Positions 27,288 through 35,701 of a stretch of 64,000 nt of DNA are shown here, in pieces. The position numbers and the translations under genes were made by a program. Source of the DNA: Salinicola lusitanus (GTDB taxonomy: Bacteria > Pseudomonadota > Gammaproteobacteria > Pseudomonadales > Halomonadaceae). Every line of letters starts with the position of its first letter. Position 1 is the first letter of the stretch. The DNA lies in contig NZ_PZJM01000004.1 of NCBI RefSeq assembly GCF_003206045.1, positions 622,785 to 686,784 of the forward strand, read 5' to 3'. The notes beneath the pieces are model-generated. The model worked only from the letters and a program-made list of their open reading frames with translations. It searched no databases and was not told the DNA's origin.

Positions 27288-29660
27288 TCAGGGGCTGGAT
27301 TCTACCCCAACATCCCCCGCGTCGACAGCCGACCGGCTCGACCATCCCGGGTGGCGTTGGGTGGAGACCTCGAGCTCGGATGGCGTCAACACGATACGTA
27401 CCGCGCCATCATAAGCCGTGTTCCAGACCCGGCTCCCGGCATCGACGAAGCGTTGCACGACCGCCGGCGCCGGGTGGCCGAACGGATTGCCGCGTCCGCT
27501 GCTGAAGATCACCTCGCGCGGGCGCGTCGCCGCTACCAGGGTCGGTGACGAGCTGGTGGCGCTGCCATGATGGCCTGCCACCAGCACATCCAGGCGGCGG
27601 CGCCCCAGCGGGCCGCGTTCGAGCGCATCGACGAACTCACGCTCCCGACCCGCCCCGGCGTCGCCGGTGATCAGCACCCGGCGCGTGCCCAGCGTCACCA
27701 GCAGGACGCAGGAGCGGTCGTTGGCGTTGGCGGCGATATCGCCAGCCGGCGGCGAGAGAAAACCCCACGAAGCCTCCCCGTCCCGCCAGCCGCCACCAGC
27801 CTCGCAGGGACGCGACGGCAACCCCAGTTCGTTGCCGCGAGGCGCCCACCAGCGCTCCACCCGATGCTCCCGGCGCAGCGCGGCGACCCCTCCCGAGTGA
27901 TCGGTATCGCTGTGGGTGACGACGACATCGTCGAACCGCTGGCCCGGCGGCCACAGCAGGGAGGCCGGCATGAATCCCGAGCCGAAACGGGGGCCGGTAT
28001 CGATTAGCACGCGCCGCTCCCGCGTCTTCAGCTCGACCAGTTGCCCCTGGCCGACGTCGTAGACGGTGACGACCAGTTGGTTCCGTTCCAGGCCAGGCGC
28101 CCGCAGCAGCGCGACGAGTATCAGCAGCGATGGGCAAGCCCACGCCCGCGTCGACCGCTCCACACCGGGCAGCAGCCACAGCAGCCCCCACAGCATCAAG
28201 GCCGAGGCGATCGGCCAGCGCCACCAGGGCGCGGGGCTCCACAACGGCCAGCTGTCGGCGGCGCCGGCGAGAACGGCGGCCAGCGCCGTCGCCAGTTGGT
28301 CGAAGGGCCACCAGATCCCGCTCGCCACCGCCGGCCAGCCGCTGAAAAGCCAGCCCACGAACCCGAGCGGCACCATCACGCTACCGACCAGCGGCACGGC
28401 GAACAGATTGACCAGCGGCGCCACCGGCGACAGGCGCCCGAAGGCGAGGAGCACCGCTGCCGCCATGAACGGCGCCAGCAGCCACTGGCTGCGCAGCAAC
28501 GCGATTCCCCACCCTCTCCAGCCGGTGGGACGGGGGCGTCCCGACCACGCCACGATCAACACGGCAACGGCCAGAAAAGAGAGCCATAGACCCGGCCGCC
28601 AGGGCGCGAGCGGGTCACTGATCACAGTCAGCCCCAGGGCCAGCCACCAGGCTTGCCACCAGCCGGGGGCGTGACGTCCGCTGGCTGCCCAGAGCCCGAC
28701 CGCGGTCATGATCGCGGCCCGGGTGGCGGGCGGCTCGAAGCCGGCCAGCCCGGCATAGGCGAACGCCGCTACCCCCGCCCCGATCCACGGCCAGACCGTC
28801 ATCCGCCAGGAGAGTGGCTGAAACCAGCGCGACAGACGCCGGAGAAGCCATAGCACAAGCGTCGCGACAAGGCCGACGTGCAGACCCGAGATCACCATCA
28901 GATGGGTCGTGCCCGTGGCGTTGAGCAGCCGCCAATCGTCATCGTCGAGTCGCTCTCCCGCGCCGAGCGTCAATGCCGCCAGCCAGCGCTTGCCTCTGGG
29001 TGACAGCGCCATCTCCTCCAGCTGACCGAGCGCCAGCCGACGCAGGGAGAAAGCGGCCCCCGCGAGGCGTCGTGGCGACTCGTCGCGAACGTAACCGAGC
29101 GCCTGAATCCCCTCCCGCCAGAGCCAGGCGCCGTAATCGAAGGTATCCGGGTTGGCGAACCCCAGCGGCTCGCGCAGGCGGGTATTGAACGACCAGCGCT
29201 CCCCGGGCTGCAGCTCGGGGGCGCCGTACCAGGACAATCTGACCCGCGTGGCCGCGGGACAGGCGTCATCCGGCTCGGTGGGACGACAGCCATCGATATC
29301 GAAGAGGAAGCGGGAACGGCGCTGATCGGCGTCCAGGGACAGGATGCGACCGGTCAGCACGAACTCGTGTCCCGCCAAGGACGGAGGCAGCACGCCGTGG
29401 CGCTGATGACCGACATCATGGGCACAGACCAGAAACGCCAGCGTCGCCAGGCCCGCCCACAGCGACCGTCTCCAGAGCGCCAGTACCAGGCCGACACCGG
29501 CCATGGCCCACGGCAGGCCCCAGAGTGAGGCTTCCGCGCCGCCGATGCGCTGACCGGCGAGCGCGCCGGCGAGCGCGGCCAGCGCCAATGGCATGGCCCA
29601 GCCGGCACGACGGCCCCATGCCCAGGCGCGTCTTCTCGCTTCAATGCCCGGCAAGGCCAA
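27288..29660 (-). CDS. comEC: DNA internalization competence protein ComEC/Rec2
   Basis: A protein of about 790 residues. It has N-terminal membrane helices, the ComEC competence core (TTHLMVISGLHVGL near residue 250), several further helices, and a C-terminal metallo-beta-lactamase-like domain with DVGQGQ and HSDTDHSGG. It forms the inner-membrane channel for single-stranded DNA uptake. Other competence genes are not in the window. The start is uncertain: TTG codons at 29660 and 29654 or ATG at 29594; the family usually begins just before the first helix. Confidence 0.92.
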   Translation of the reverse strand: MALPGIEARRRAWAWGRRAGWAMPLALAALAGALAGQRIGGAEASLWGLPWAMAGVGLVLALWRRSLWAGLATLAFLVCAHDVGHQRHGVLPPSLAGHEFVLTGRILSLDADQRRSRFLFDIDGCRPTEPDDACPAATRVRLSWYGAPELQPGERWSFNTRLREPLGFANPDTFDYGAWLWREGIQALGYVRDESPRRLAGAAFSLRRLALGQLEEMALSPRGKRWLAALTLGAGERLDDDDWRLLNATGTTHLMVISGLHVGLVATLVLWLLRRLSRWFQPLSWRMTVWPWIGAGVAAFAYAGLAGFEPPATRAAIMTAVGLWAASGRHAPGWWQAWWLALGLTVISDPLAPWRPGLWLSFLAVAVLIVAWSGRPRPTGWRGWGIALLRSQWLLAPFMAAAVLLAFGRLSPVAPLVNLFAVPLVGSVMVPLGFVGWLFSGWPAVASGIWWPFDQLATALAAVLAGAADSWPLWSPAPWWRWPIASALMLWGLLWLLPGVERSTRAWACPSLLILVALLRAPGLERNQLVVTVYDVGQGQLVELKTRERRVLIDTGPRFGSGFMPASLLWPPGQRFDDVVVTHSDTDHSGGVAALRREHRVERWWAPRGNELGLPSRPCEAGGGWRDGEASWGFLSPPAGDIAANANDRSCVLLVTLGTRRVLITGDAGAGREREFVDALERGPLGRRRLDVLVAGHHGSATSSSPTLVAATRPREVIFSSGRGNPFGHPAPAVVQRFVDAGSRVWNTAYDGAVRIVLTPSELEVSTQRHPGWSSRSAVDAGDVGVESSP

Positions 29661-29741
29661 GCCTTCTCGATGGAGGAGTTAACATGGCGGGCCCTTGGGG
29701 TTGTATGGATAATGGGCCTTCTTCGTCCAGCGAGCGGCCTC

Positions 29742-30272
29742 ATGTCTCGTCGATGGTTACAACGCTACATCCCCAGCCAGGAGAGGCTGCAGCGCACTCG
29801 TTCGCTGCGATTCATGCACCACATGCTGGGCGATCCGGCGATGTGGGTACTCTCTCGCCGTAGTGTCGCCAACGCCTGCATGGTCGGCCTGTTCGCGGCG
29901 ATGCTGCCCATTCCCGGCCAGATGCTGCTGGCGGCATTCGGTGCCTACTGCCTGCGCGCCAACCTGCCGCTTTCCGTCAGTCTGGTCTGGCTGACCAACC
30001 CCCTGACCATGCCGGTGGTGTTCTACTTCAACTATCGGGTCGGCGCTTGGGTCATGAACTATCCCGCGCGTCAGGTCCCGGATCACATCACCACCATGTG
30101 GATCGCCGAGCAGATGGCTCACATCATCCTGCCGCTGGCGGTCGGCTCGGTCATCGTCGGACTGGTGCTGGCCACCGCCGGCAACGTTCTGGTGCGATTG
30201 ATCTGGCGGTTCCAGATCTACCGTAGCTGGCGCAAACGTGCCAGACGGCGGCAGCGCCGGCAGCGGCAGTGA
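29742..30272 (+). CDS. DUF2062 domain-containing membrane protein
   Basis: A 176-residue protein with a short basic N-terminus, the DUF2062 core (SVANACMVGLFAAMLPIPGQMLLAA) and two to three membrane helices, ending in a very basic tail (about 15 Arg/Lys/Gln). Function unknown. Start 29742 (MSRRWLQRYIP) matches the family's usual N-terminus; an upstream in-frame ATG at 29670 would add 24 residues that do not. It is divergent from comEC and precedes the lol genes, as in Pseudomonas-like chromosomes. Confidence 0.82.
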   Translation: MSRRWLQRYIPSQERLQRTRSLRFMHHMLGDPAMWVLSRRSVANACMVGLFAAMLPIPGQMLLAAFGAYCLRANLPLSVSLVWLTNPLTMPVVFYFNYRVGAWVMNYPARQVPDHITTMWIAEQMAHIILPLAVGSVIVGLVLATAGNVLVRLIWRFQIYRSWRKRARRRQRRQRQ

Positions 30273-30323
30273 GCGGCGCCGAGGCGACGCCATCGATACC
30301 GTGCTCGGCGAGTGCGCGGACGC

Positions 30324-30363
30324 AAAAAAAAAACCGCCCTGGACTATTGATCGTCCAGGGCGG
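30324..30363 (-). terminator. Intrinsic terminator of lolCD
   Basis: A perfect 11-bp stem CCGCCCTGGAC/GTCCAGGGCGG with an 8-base loop. On the minus strand it is followed by ten T residues. It lies 22 bases after the lolD stop; the strong A-run on the plus strand makes it mainly a minus-strand terminator, though it also separates the convergent DUF2062 gene. Confidence 0.92.
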
Positions 30364-30384
30364 CTTAGGCTTTAGCCGACGATG

Positions 30385-31098
30385 TCAGACGGCGCTCAAT
30401 TGGCCTCGGTCCAGGCGCATCGTGCGGTCCTGATGCGCCGCCAGCGACATGTCATGGGTAACCACCACGAACGCACAATCGGTGGTCGCCGCCAGTTCGT
30501 CCATCATGGCGAGGATATTGCCCGCCGTATCCTGATCCAGATTGCCGGTGGGCTCGTCCATCAGCACCAGGCTGGGATCGGTGACCAGCGCCCGGGCAAT
30601 GGCCACGCGCTGGCGTTCACCGCCCGACAGCTCGCCCGGCTTGTGCGCACCTCGCGGCGCCATCCCGACCCGATCCAGCAGCTTCTGCGCCTTGTCGACC
30701 GCGACCTTGCGCGTCTGGCCGCGAATGATCAGCGGCAGCGCGACATTTTCCGCCGCGGTGAACTCCGCCAGCAGGTGGTGGAACTGGTAGACGAAGCCGA
30801 TATAGCGATTGCGGAAACTGCCCAACGCCGCCTCGCCCAGCCCCGCCAACGACTGGCCACCGATGATGACCTCGCCGCCGCTCGGCCGATCCAGGCCGCC
30901 AAGGAGATTGAGCAGCGTGGTCTTGCCGGAGCCCGAACTGCCGACGACGGCCACCCGCTCGCCGGCTCGCACCTGAAGGTCCAGGTGGTCCAGAACGGTG
31001 ATATCCTGCGGCCCCTCGCTGTAGACCCGCGTGAGCTGGCGGCAGTCGAGCATGATGTTGTCTCCGCTGGCGGATGATCGAGAGTCGAGTTCACTCAT
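30385..31098 (-). CDS. lolD: Lipoprotein-releasing ABC transporter ATPase
   Basis: A 237-residue ABC ATPase. It has Walker A GSSGSGKTTLL, the LolD-type FVYQFHHLLAEFTAAENVALP segment, the signature LSGGERQR and Walker B LVLMDEPTGNLD. It powers release of outer-membrane lipoproteins to LolA. Its start overlaps the permease stop by 8 bases and has GGAGG nine bases upstream. The gene order is permease then ATPase, with one permease gene only. Confidence 0.95.
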   Translation of the reverse strand: MSELDSRSSASGDNIMLDCRQLTRVYSEGPQDITVLDHLDLQVRAGERVAVVGSSGSGKTTLLNLLGGLDRPSGGEVIIGGQSLAGLGEAALGSFRNRYIGFVYQFHHLLAEFTAAENVALPLIIRGQTRKVAVDKAQKLLDRVGMAPRGAHKPGELSGGERQRVAIARALVTDPSLVLMDEPTGNLDQDTAGNILAMMDELAATTDCAFVVVTHDMSLAAHQDRTMRLDRGQLSAV

Positions 31099-32332
31099 AG
31101 CGCAGCACCTCCGCTGGCTGAATTCGCGCCGCTCGCCAGGCCGGGTAGAGCGTCGACAGGAAGGTCAGGCCGAAGGCGCTGGAGACGATCACGACGAGAT
31201 CGCTCATTTCGAGCCGCGATGGCAGATAGCTGATGAAATAGACATTGGGATCGAGGAACTGAATACCGGTGGCCGCCTGGAACCAGGCGATGATATCGGA
31301 CACCGTCAACGCCAGAATGACGCCCGCGATGACGCCGATCACGATACCGATGATCCCGATCGCCAGGCCCTGCACCACAAAGATGCCCATGATCGATTTC
31401 GGCTTGGCGCCGATGGTGCGCAGAATCGCGATGTCCGCGTGCTTGTCGGTAACCACCATGACCAGTGTCGAGACGATGTTGAACGCCGCCACCGCGACGA
31501 TCACCATCAGCAGCAGGCCGATCATGTGCTTTTCCATCTGGATCGCCTGGAACAGGTTGCCGTGGGTATAGGTCCAGTCGAGGCCGCGATAGCCGGCGCC
31601 CAGATTCGAGACGATGTCCCGCGTCACCGGACCCGCCTTGAAAAGATCGTCAAGCTCGAGACGCAGCCCATCGACCTTGTCGCCAAGTCGAGCCAGTGTC
31701 TGCATGTCCTCGATATTGGCATAGGCCAGATTGGCGTCCAGGTCGGCTCCCACCTTGAAGATGCCGCTGACCGTGAAGCGCTTGAGCCGCGGGAAGACAC
31801 CACCTGGTGTGATCGACGCCTCGGGCACCAGCAGCGTGACCCGGTCTCCCACGCCGACGCCGAGATTGCGCGCCAACAGCGAGCCGAGCACCACGTGCCA
31901 ACTGCCGGGCGACAGATCGTCCAGCGAACCGGCCTGCATGTGCTGGCCGATGATCGAGACCTTGCGCTCATATTCCGGCTGTACCCCGGTGACCATCGCC
32001 CCCTGGGTGCGACCGCTGGCCGAGAACATGCCCTGCTGCTGCACGTAGGGCGCGGAGGCGATCACATCCTTGTGCTGATCGACCTTCTCGGCCAATGCCT
32101 TCCAGTCCTGCATGCCGCCCTGCTGCTCGATGCGGGTATGCGGCACCATGCCCAACACCCGAGTGCGGAGCTCATGATCGAAGCCGTTCATGACCGAGAG
32201 CACCAGGATCAGAACCGCGACCCCGAGCGCCAGCCCGAGCATGGAGGTGAGTGAAATGAAGGAGATGAAGTGGTTACGTCGTTTGGCCCGAACATATCTC
32301 AGGCCCACCAGAAAGGGTAAGCGGTCAAGCAT
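31091..32332 (-). CDS. lolC: Lipoprotein-releasing ABC transporter permease (LolC/E, LolF-like)
   Basis: A 413-residue protein with one N-terminal helix, a periplasmic domain (about 45-265) and three C-terminal helices. It ends LSTLYPAWRAARIQPAEVLRYE, the LolC ending. The periplasmic loop SITPGGVFPRLKRF corresponds to the LolA-binding hook of E. coli LolC, whereas FNIVSTLVMVV resembles LolE. With no second permease beside it, it is likely the LolF type, which does both jobs as a homodimer. That last point is inference. Confidence 0.9.
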   Translation of the reverse strand: MLDRLPFLVGLRYVRAKRRNHFISFISLTSMLGLALGVAVLILVLSVMNGFDHELRTRVLGMVPHTRIEQQGGMQDWKALAEKVDQHKDVIASAPYVQQQGMFSASGRTQGAMVTGVQPEYERKVSIIGQHMQAGSLDDLSPGSWHVVLGSLLARNLGVGVGDRVTLLVPEASITPGGVFPRLKRFTVSGIFKVGADLDANLAYANIEDMQTLARLGDKVDGLRLELDDLFKAGPVTRDIVSNLGAGYRGLDWTYTHGNLFQAIQMEKHMIGLLLMVIVAVAAFNIVSTLVMVVTDKHADIAILRTIGAKPKSIMGIFVVQGLAIGIIGIVIGVIAGVILALTVSDIIAWFQAATGIQFLDPNVYFISYLPSRLEMSDLVVIVSSAFGLTFLSTLYPAWRAARIQPAEVLRYE

Positions 32333-32533
32333 CAGGTAGGGTTCCTTGTCAGCAGCGGCTCATGTTACGGGTTTTGACGGTTGCGGCAAACGCTCGTCTG
32401 CCACGCGATTTGTCGCTTGCCAGCCACATCCCCCACGCTAGACTGTCACTCCGTCGGCGATTGGGCGGCGGATACCGTGGAACGGCGGCGATATTATCGA
32501 TCGAATGCCCCTCGGCAGGTGTCGGTCGACCTC

Positions 32534-32561
32534 TTGCAGCGTCACGCTCAGGCTCTACAAT
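32534..32561 (+). promoter_or_regulatory. Candidate promoter of the agmatine operon
   Basis: TTGCAG, 16 bases, TACAAT, ending 58 bases before the agmatine deiminase start in the divergent gap with lolC. Match is moderate. Confidence 0.45.
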
Positions 32562-32619
32562 GCCGCGTCCTCGACATCGGCTCTGACGCACACTGGCCCT
32601 TATGCGCAATGGAGACACC

Positions 32620-33672
32620 ATGACCCTGCGTCTGTTCCCCGAATGGCACCCGCAAGATGCGATCCAACTGACCTGGCCGACGCCGACCAGCGACTGGGCG
32701 CCGCTGCTCGAGCACATCGAGGCGACGCTGGAAGCGATGGTGGTCGCGATCACGCGTTACCAGCCGGTGCTGATCGTCGTCCACGACGATCGCCAGCGGG
32801 CGCTTCTGGGCGCCCGATTCGCGGCGCTAGGGGTCGATGCCGCCCGTTACCATCTCGCAGTGGCGCCCAGCGACGATACCTGGGCACGAGATCACGGCCC
32901 GATCGCCATCGAACGCGACGGCACTCTCGAGCTGCTCGACTACGTCTTCACCGGCTGGGGCGGCAAGTTTGCGGCCGAACGCGACGATGCGCTGACCCGG
33001 ACACTGGCCGACCAACAGCTGTTCGCGGCCGCCGTGGTATCGCAAGCGCTGATCCTCGAGGGCGGCGCCATCGATACCGATGGCGAAGGCACCCTGCTGA
33101 CGACTAGCGCCTGCCTGCTCAACCCCAATCGCAATCCGGGCCTGGATCGCGACGCGATCGAAAACCAGCTTGCGGAACAGCTCGGCGTTTCTCGCGTGCT
33201 GTGGCTCGAGCACGGCCATCTCGAGGGCGACGATACCGACAGCCATGTCGATACGCTGGCGCGTTTCTGCGATCCCGCGACGATCGCCTACGTACGCTGC
33301 GATGACCCCGACGATGTGCACCATGAAGCGCTGATGGCCATGGAAGAGGAACTCAAGGCCCTGCGGCGCGAAGATGGCTCGCCCTATCGTCTGCTGCCGC
33401 TGCCGTGGCCCAAGCCATGTTTCGACCCGGAAGACGGGCATCGCCTGCCGGCGACTTATGCCAATTTCCTGATCATCAACGGCGCGGTGCTGGTGCCGAC
33501 CTACGGTGACGCTGCCGATTACCGCGCGCTCAAGGTGCTCGACGAGGCCTTCCCCGGTCGCGACGTGATACCGATCGACTGCCGTGCCGTCATTCGCCAG
33601 CATGGCAGTCTCCACTGTCTAACCATGCAGCTGCCGCGAGGTTCGCTGAACCCCGCACTCTTCCCAGGTTAA
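32620..33672 (+). CDS. aguA: Agmatine deiminase
   Basis: A 350-residue enzyme of the peptidyl-arginine-deiminase/agmatine deiminase fold. The signatures are WARDHGPIAIE, the GGAIDTDGEG block, GHLEGDDTDSHVD and the catalytic Cys333 in GSLHCLTMQLPRG. It converts agmatine to N-carbamoylputrescine plus ammonia. ATG 32620 has GGAG five bases upstream. The next gene encodes the following step, which confirms the assignment. Confidence 0.93.
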   Translation: MTLRLFPEWHPQDAIQLTWPTPTSDWAPLLEHIEATLEAMVVAITRYQPVLIVVHDDRQRALLGARFAALGVDAARYHLAVAPSDDTWARDHGPIAIERDGTLELLDYVFTGWGGKFAAERDDALTRTLADQQLFAAAVVSQALILEGGAIDTDGEGTLLTTSACLLNPNRNPGLDRDAIENQLAEQLGVSRVLWLEHGHLEGDDTDSHVDTLARFCDPATIAYVRCDDPDDVHHEALMAMEEELKALRREDGSPYRLLPLPWPKPCFDPEDGHRLPATYANFLIINGAVLVPTYGDAADYRALKVLDEAFPGRDVIPIDCRAVIRQHGSLHCLTMQLPRGSLNPALFPG

Positions 33673-33681
33673 GGAGAGACA

Positions 33682-34581
33682 ATGTCCAAGACACTCAAGA
33701 TCGGTCTGGTGCAGCAGCAGGCCTGGCCGGAAAAACAGCGCAGCCTCGATGCGAGCGAAGCCGGCATCCGCGAACTCGCCGCCCAGGGCGCCGAGCTGAT
33801 CCTGCTGCAGGAGCTGCACGCGACCCACTACTTCTGCCAGTCCGAGGACACCGCGCTCTTCGATCTCGCCGAGCCGCTGGACGGACCGACCGGGCAGAGA
33901 TTGGCCGAGCTGGCTAGAGAGCTGGACATCGTCATCGTCGGCTCGATCTTCGAGCGCCGCGCCGCCGGCCTCTATCACAACACGGCGATCGTGCTGGATC
34001 GCACCCGAGGCCGCGTCGGACACTACCGCAAGATGCACATTCCCGACGATCCCGGCTTCTACGAGAAATTCTACTTCACCCCGGGCGACGAGGACGCGAG
34101 CCAGGGGTTCGAGCCGATCGACACCTCCGTCGGCCGCCTCGGCGTACTGGTTTGCTGGGATCAGTGGTATCCGGAAGCCGCCCGTCTCATGGCCCTGGCG
34201 GGCGCCGACCTGCTGCTCTACCCCACGGCGATCGGCTGGACGCCCTCGGACGACGCCGCGGAGAAGCAGCGCCAGAAAGAGGCGTGGACCTTGATCCAGC
34301 GCTCTCATGGCGTCGCCAACGGCCTGCCGGTCCTCGTCGCCAACCGCGTCGGCCATGAAGCCGATCTATCGCAGGTTGGCGAAGGCATCGACTTCTGGGG
34401 TGGCAGTTTCGTCTGTGGTCCTCAGGGCGAATTGCTGGCCCATGCCGGCGAAGCGAGCGAGAACCTGCTGGTCGATGTCGATCTGTCACGCAGCGAGGAC
34501 GTTCGCCGGATCTGGCCCTACCTGCGCGACCGCCGCGTCGATGCCTACGCCGACCTGACCCGCCGCTACCGCGACCGCTGA
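33682..34581 (+). CDS. aguB: N-carbamoylputrescine amidase
   Basis: A 299-residue nitrilase-superfamily protein with the Glu44 (LQELHATHYF), Lys117 (HYRKMHIPDD) and Cys158 (LVCWDQWYPE) triad. PDDPGFYEKFYFTPGD is typical of AguB. It hydrolyses N-carbamoylputrescine to putrescine, CO2 and ammonia. It lies nine bases after aguA with a good AAGGAGA site. Putrescine made here could feed polyamine pools or catabolism. Confidence 0.95.
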   Translation: MSKTLKIGLVQQQAWPEKQRSLDASEAGIRELAAQGAELILLQELHATHYFCQSEDTALFDLAEPLDGPTGQRLAELARELDIVIVGSIFERRAAGLYHNTAIVLDRTRGRVGHYRKMHIPDDPGFYEKFYFTPGDEDASQGFEPIDTSVGRLGVLVCWDQWYPEAARLMALAGADLLLYPTAIGWTPSDDAAEKQRQKEAWTLIQRSHGVANGLPVLVANRVGHEADLSQVGEGIDFWGGSFVCGPQGELLAHAGEASENLLVDVDLSRSEDVRRIWPYLRDRRVDAYADLTRRYRDR

Positions 34582-34669
34582 CCCGCTCTCGTCGTGTCGC
34601 TGCCGCCGGACACGGCGGCAGCGCTGTCGGCCAAGTTCCGGTGTGGGCACCAACCCACCGCTTCCCGCC

Positions 34670-34679
34670 ACTTGCAACA
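34670..34679 (-). promoter_or_regulatory. Ter-like sequence upstream of tus (tentative)
   Basis: The minus strand reads TGTTGCAAGT, matching the core of the E. coli Ter consensus (TGTTGTAACT) at 8 of 10 positions. It overlaps the predicted tus -35 box, the same relation as TerB to the E. coli tus promoter. The match is short, so this is only a candidate. Confidence 0.3.
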
Positions 34680-34701
34680 GCAGTTAAGATAACGGTATAA
34701 A
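34672..34701 (+). promoter_or_regulatory. Predicted tus promoter
   Basis: TTGCAA, 18 bases, TATAAA, with the -10 ending 27 bases before the tus ATG. It lies in the 147-base gap after aguB, which suggests separate transcription. Confidence 0.6.
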
Positions 34702-34728
34702 CCGAAAGCCACCTCTCGGGACCCGTCA

Positions 34729-35640
34729 ATGGAACTGCAGTATCGCCTGCTGGCCGAGCTCGAATCCGACTTCGACCACCTGATCGATGCGGTCGAGCAC
34801 CTGGCAACAGCCTACGCCGACGACCCGACACCCGCCTGGGCACTGGGCGATTCGGCCGTCGACGCCAGCTGGCTCCGCCGCGCCTTGACCGATTTCTGGT
34901 ATCAGGATGGGCAGGATGGTCGTGAAACGCGCAACTACATCGGTGTGATCGTCGCCGGACCGGCGATCATGGACGCGGTCGAAGCGGTCAACCACGCCAA
35001 GGCACGATTTGCCGCGACACTGAAACGCATCCGTCACTCCGCGCCGAGATTGATCCCCGAGATCAAGGCCGTCCTGCCCTTCCGACATCCGGTGCTGCAC
35101 GACCACCTGCGGGGCCAGGGGCTGGCCCGCCTGCATCTCAAGCAGTGCTGGCGCCAGTTGCCGGTCGCCGACGCGCCGCTCTCGCGCATCAGGCTTGCCT
35201 GGTATACCAGCGGCCGCTCGATCAAGCGCCTCAGCGTTGCCGATGCAGAAGCCCGATTGAAGCAGATGGATCTGGCGGCGCAGCACATTCAAATTCAAAT
35301 GCGCAAGCTCGCCGACATCCCCAGCGACGAACCCCTGGCACAGATCCAGCAGCAGGCGCCGGTGATGCGAGCCAATCTGTTCTTCCGCGAGGCTTTGGAG
35401 GATGGGCGCATGCGTCGGGCCATGAACCTGCCGCTGCCGCTGTTCATCCCGGACCCCGCGCTGAAGCTACCGCATCTCAATGATCCGCCGGCACATCCAC
35501 CGAAGACGCGAACCCGCGCCCGTCGATCCGATCAGCGGCTGGAAGACGATGTGTTTCTGAAGAGCCTGCGGGTCTATCGCTATCGCAACCCGACGCTGCA
35601 GATCGCTATCGAACGTCAGCAAACGACAGAGAAGCCATGA
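34729..35640 (+). CDS. tus: DNA replication terminus site-binding protein (Tus-like)
   Basis: A 303-residue protein I recognise as a Tus homologue. The central segment ending IRLAWYTSGRSIKRL, followed by SVADAEARLKQM, parallels the E. coli Tus region LRFGWANKHIIKNL with its following helix, and the C-terminus ends in a similar LRVYRYR strand. The mean charge is basic and there is no signal peptide. E. coli Tus binds Ter sites and blocks DnaB from one side. Overall identity is low, so function is inferred from pattern and length (E. coli Tus is 309 residues). A Ter-like sequence overlaps its predicted promoter. Confidence 0.78.
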   Translation: MELQYRLLAELESDFDHLIDAVEHLATAYADDPTPAWALGDSAVDASWLRRALTDFWYQDGQDGRETRNYIGVIVAGPAIMDAVEAVNHAKARFAATLKRIRHSAPRLIPEIKAVLPFRHPVLHDHLRGQGLARLHLKQCWRQLPVADAPLSRIRLAWYTSGRSIKRLSVADAEARLKQMDLAAQHIQIQMRKLADIPSDEPLAQIQQQAPVMRANLFFREALEDGRMRRAMNLPLPLFIPDPALKLPHLNDPPAHPPKTRTRARRSDQRLEDDVFLKSLRVYRYRNPTLQIAIERQQTTEKP

Positions 35641-35664
35641 CTCGACTCGCCTGAGTCAGCCCGG

Positions 35665-35688
35665 GCGCGCCCGACTGGCCGGGCGCGC
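35665..35688. terminator. GC-rich hairpin between convergent tus and sthA
   Basis: A perfect 9-bp inverted repeat GCGCGCCCG/CGGGCGCGC with a 6-base loop lies in the 61-base gap between the two stop codons. There is no T-run, so it may be a Rho-assisted or 3'-protective structure rather than a full intrinsic terminator. Confidence 0.4.
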
Positions 35689-35701
35689 TGGCTGGCCGGA
35701 T

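Noticed and set aside
32349-32753. Minus-strand open frame over the lolC-aguA gap and aguA start
   Set aside because: Overlaps the aguA start, no family signature, and the gap has a plausible promoter on the other strand.
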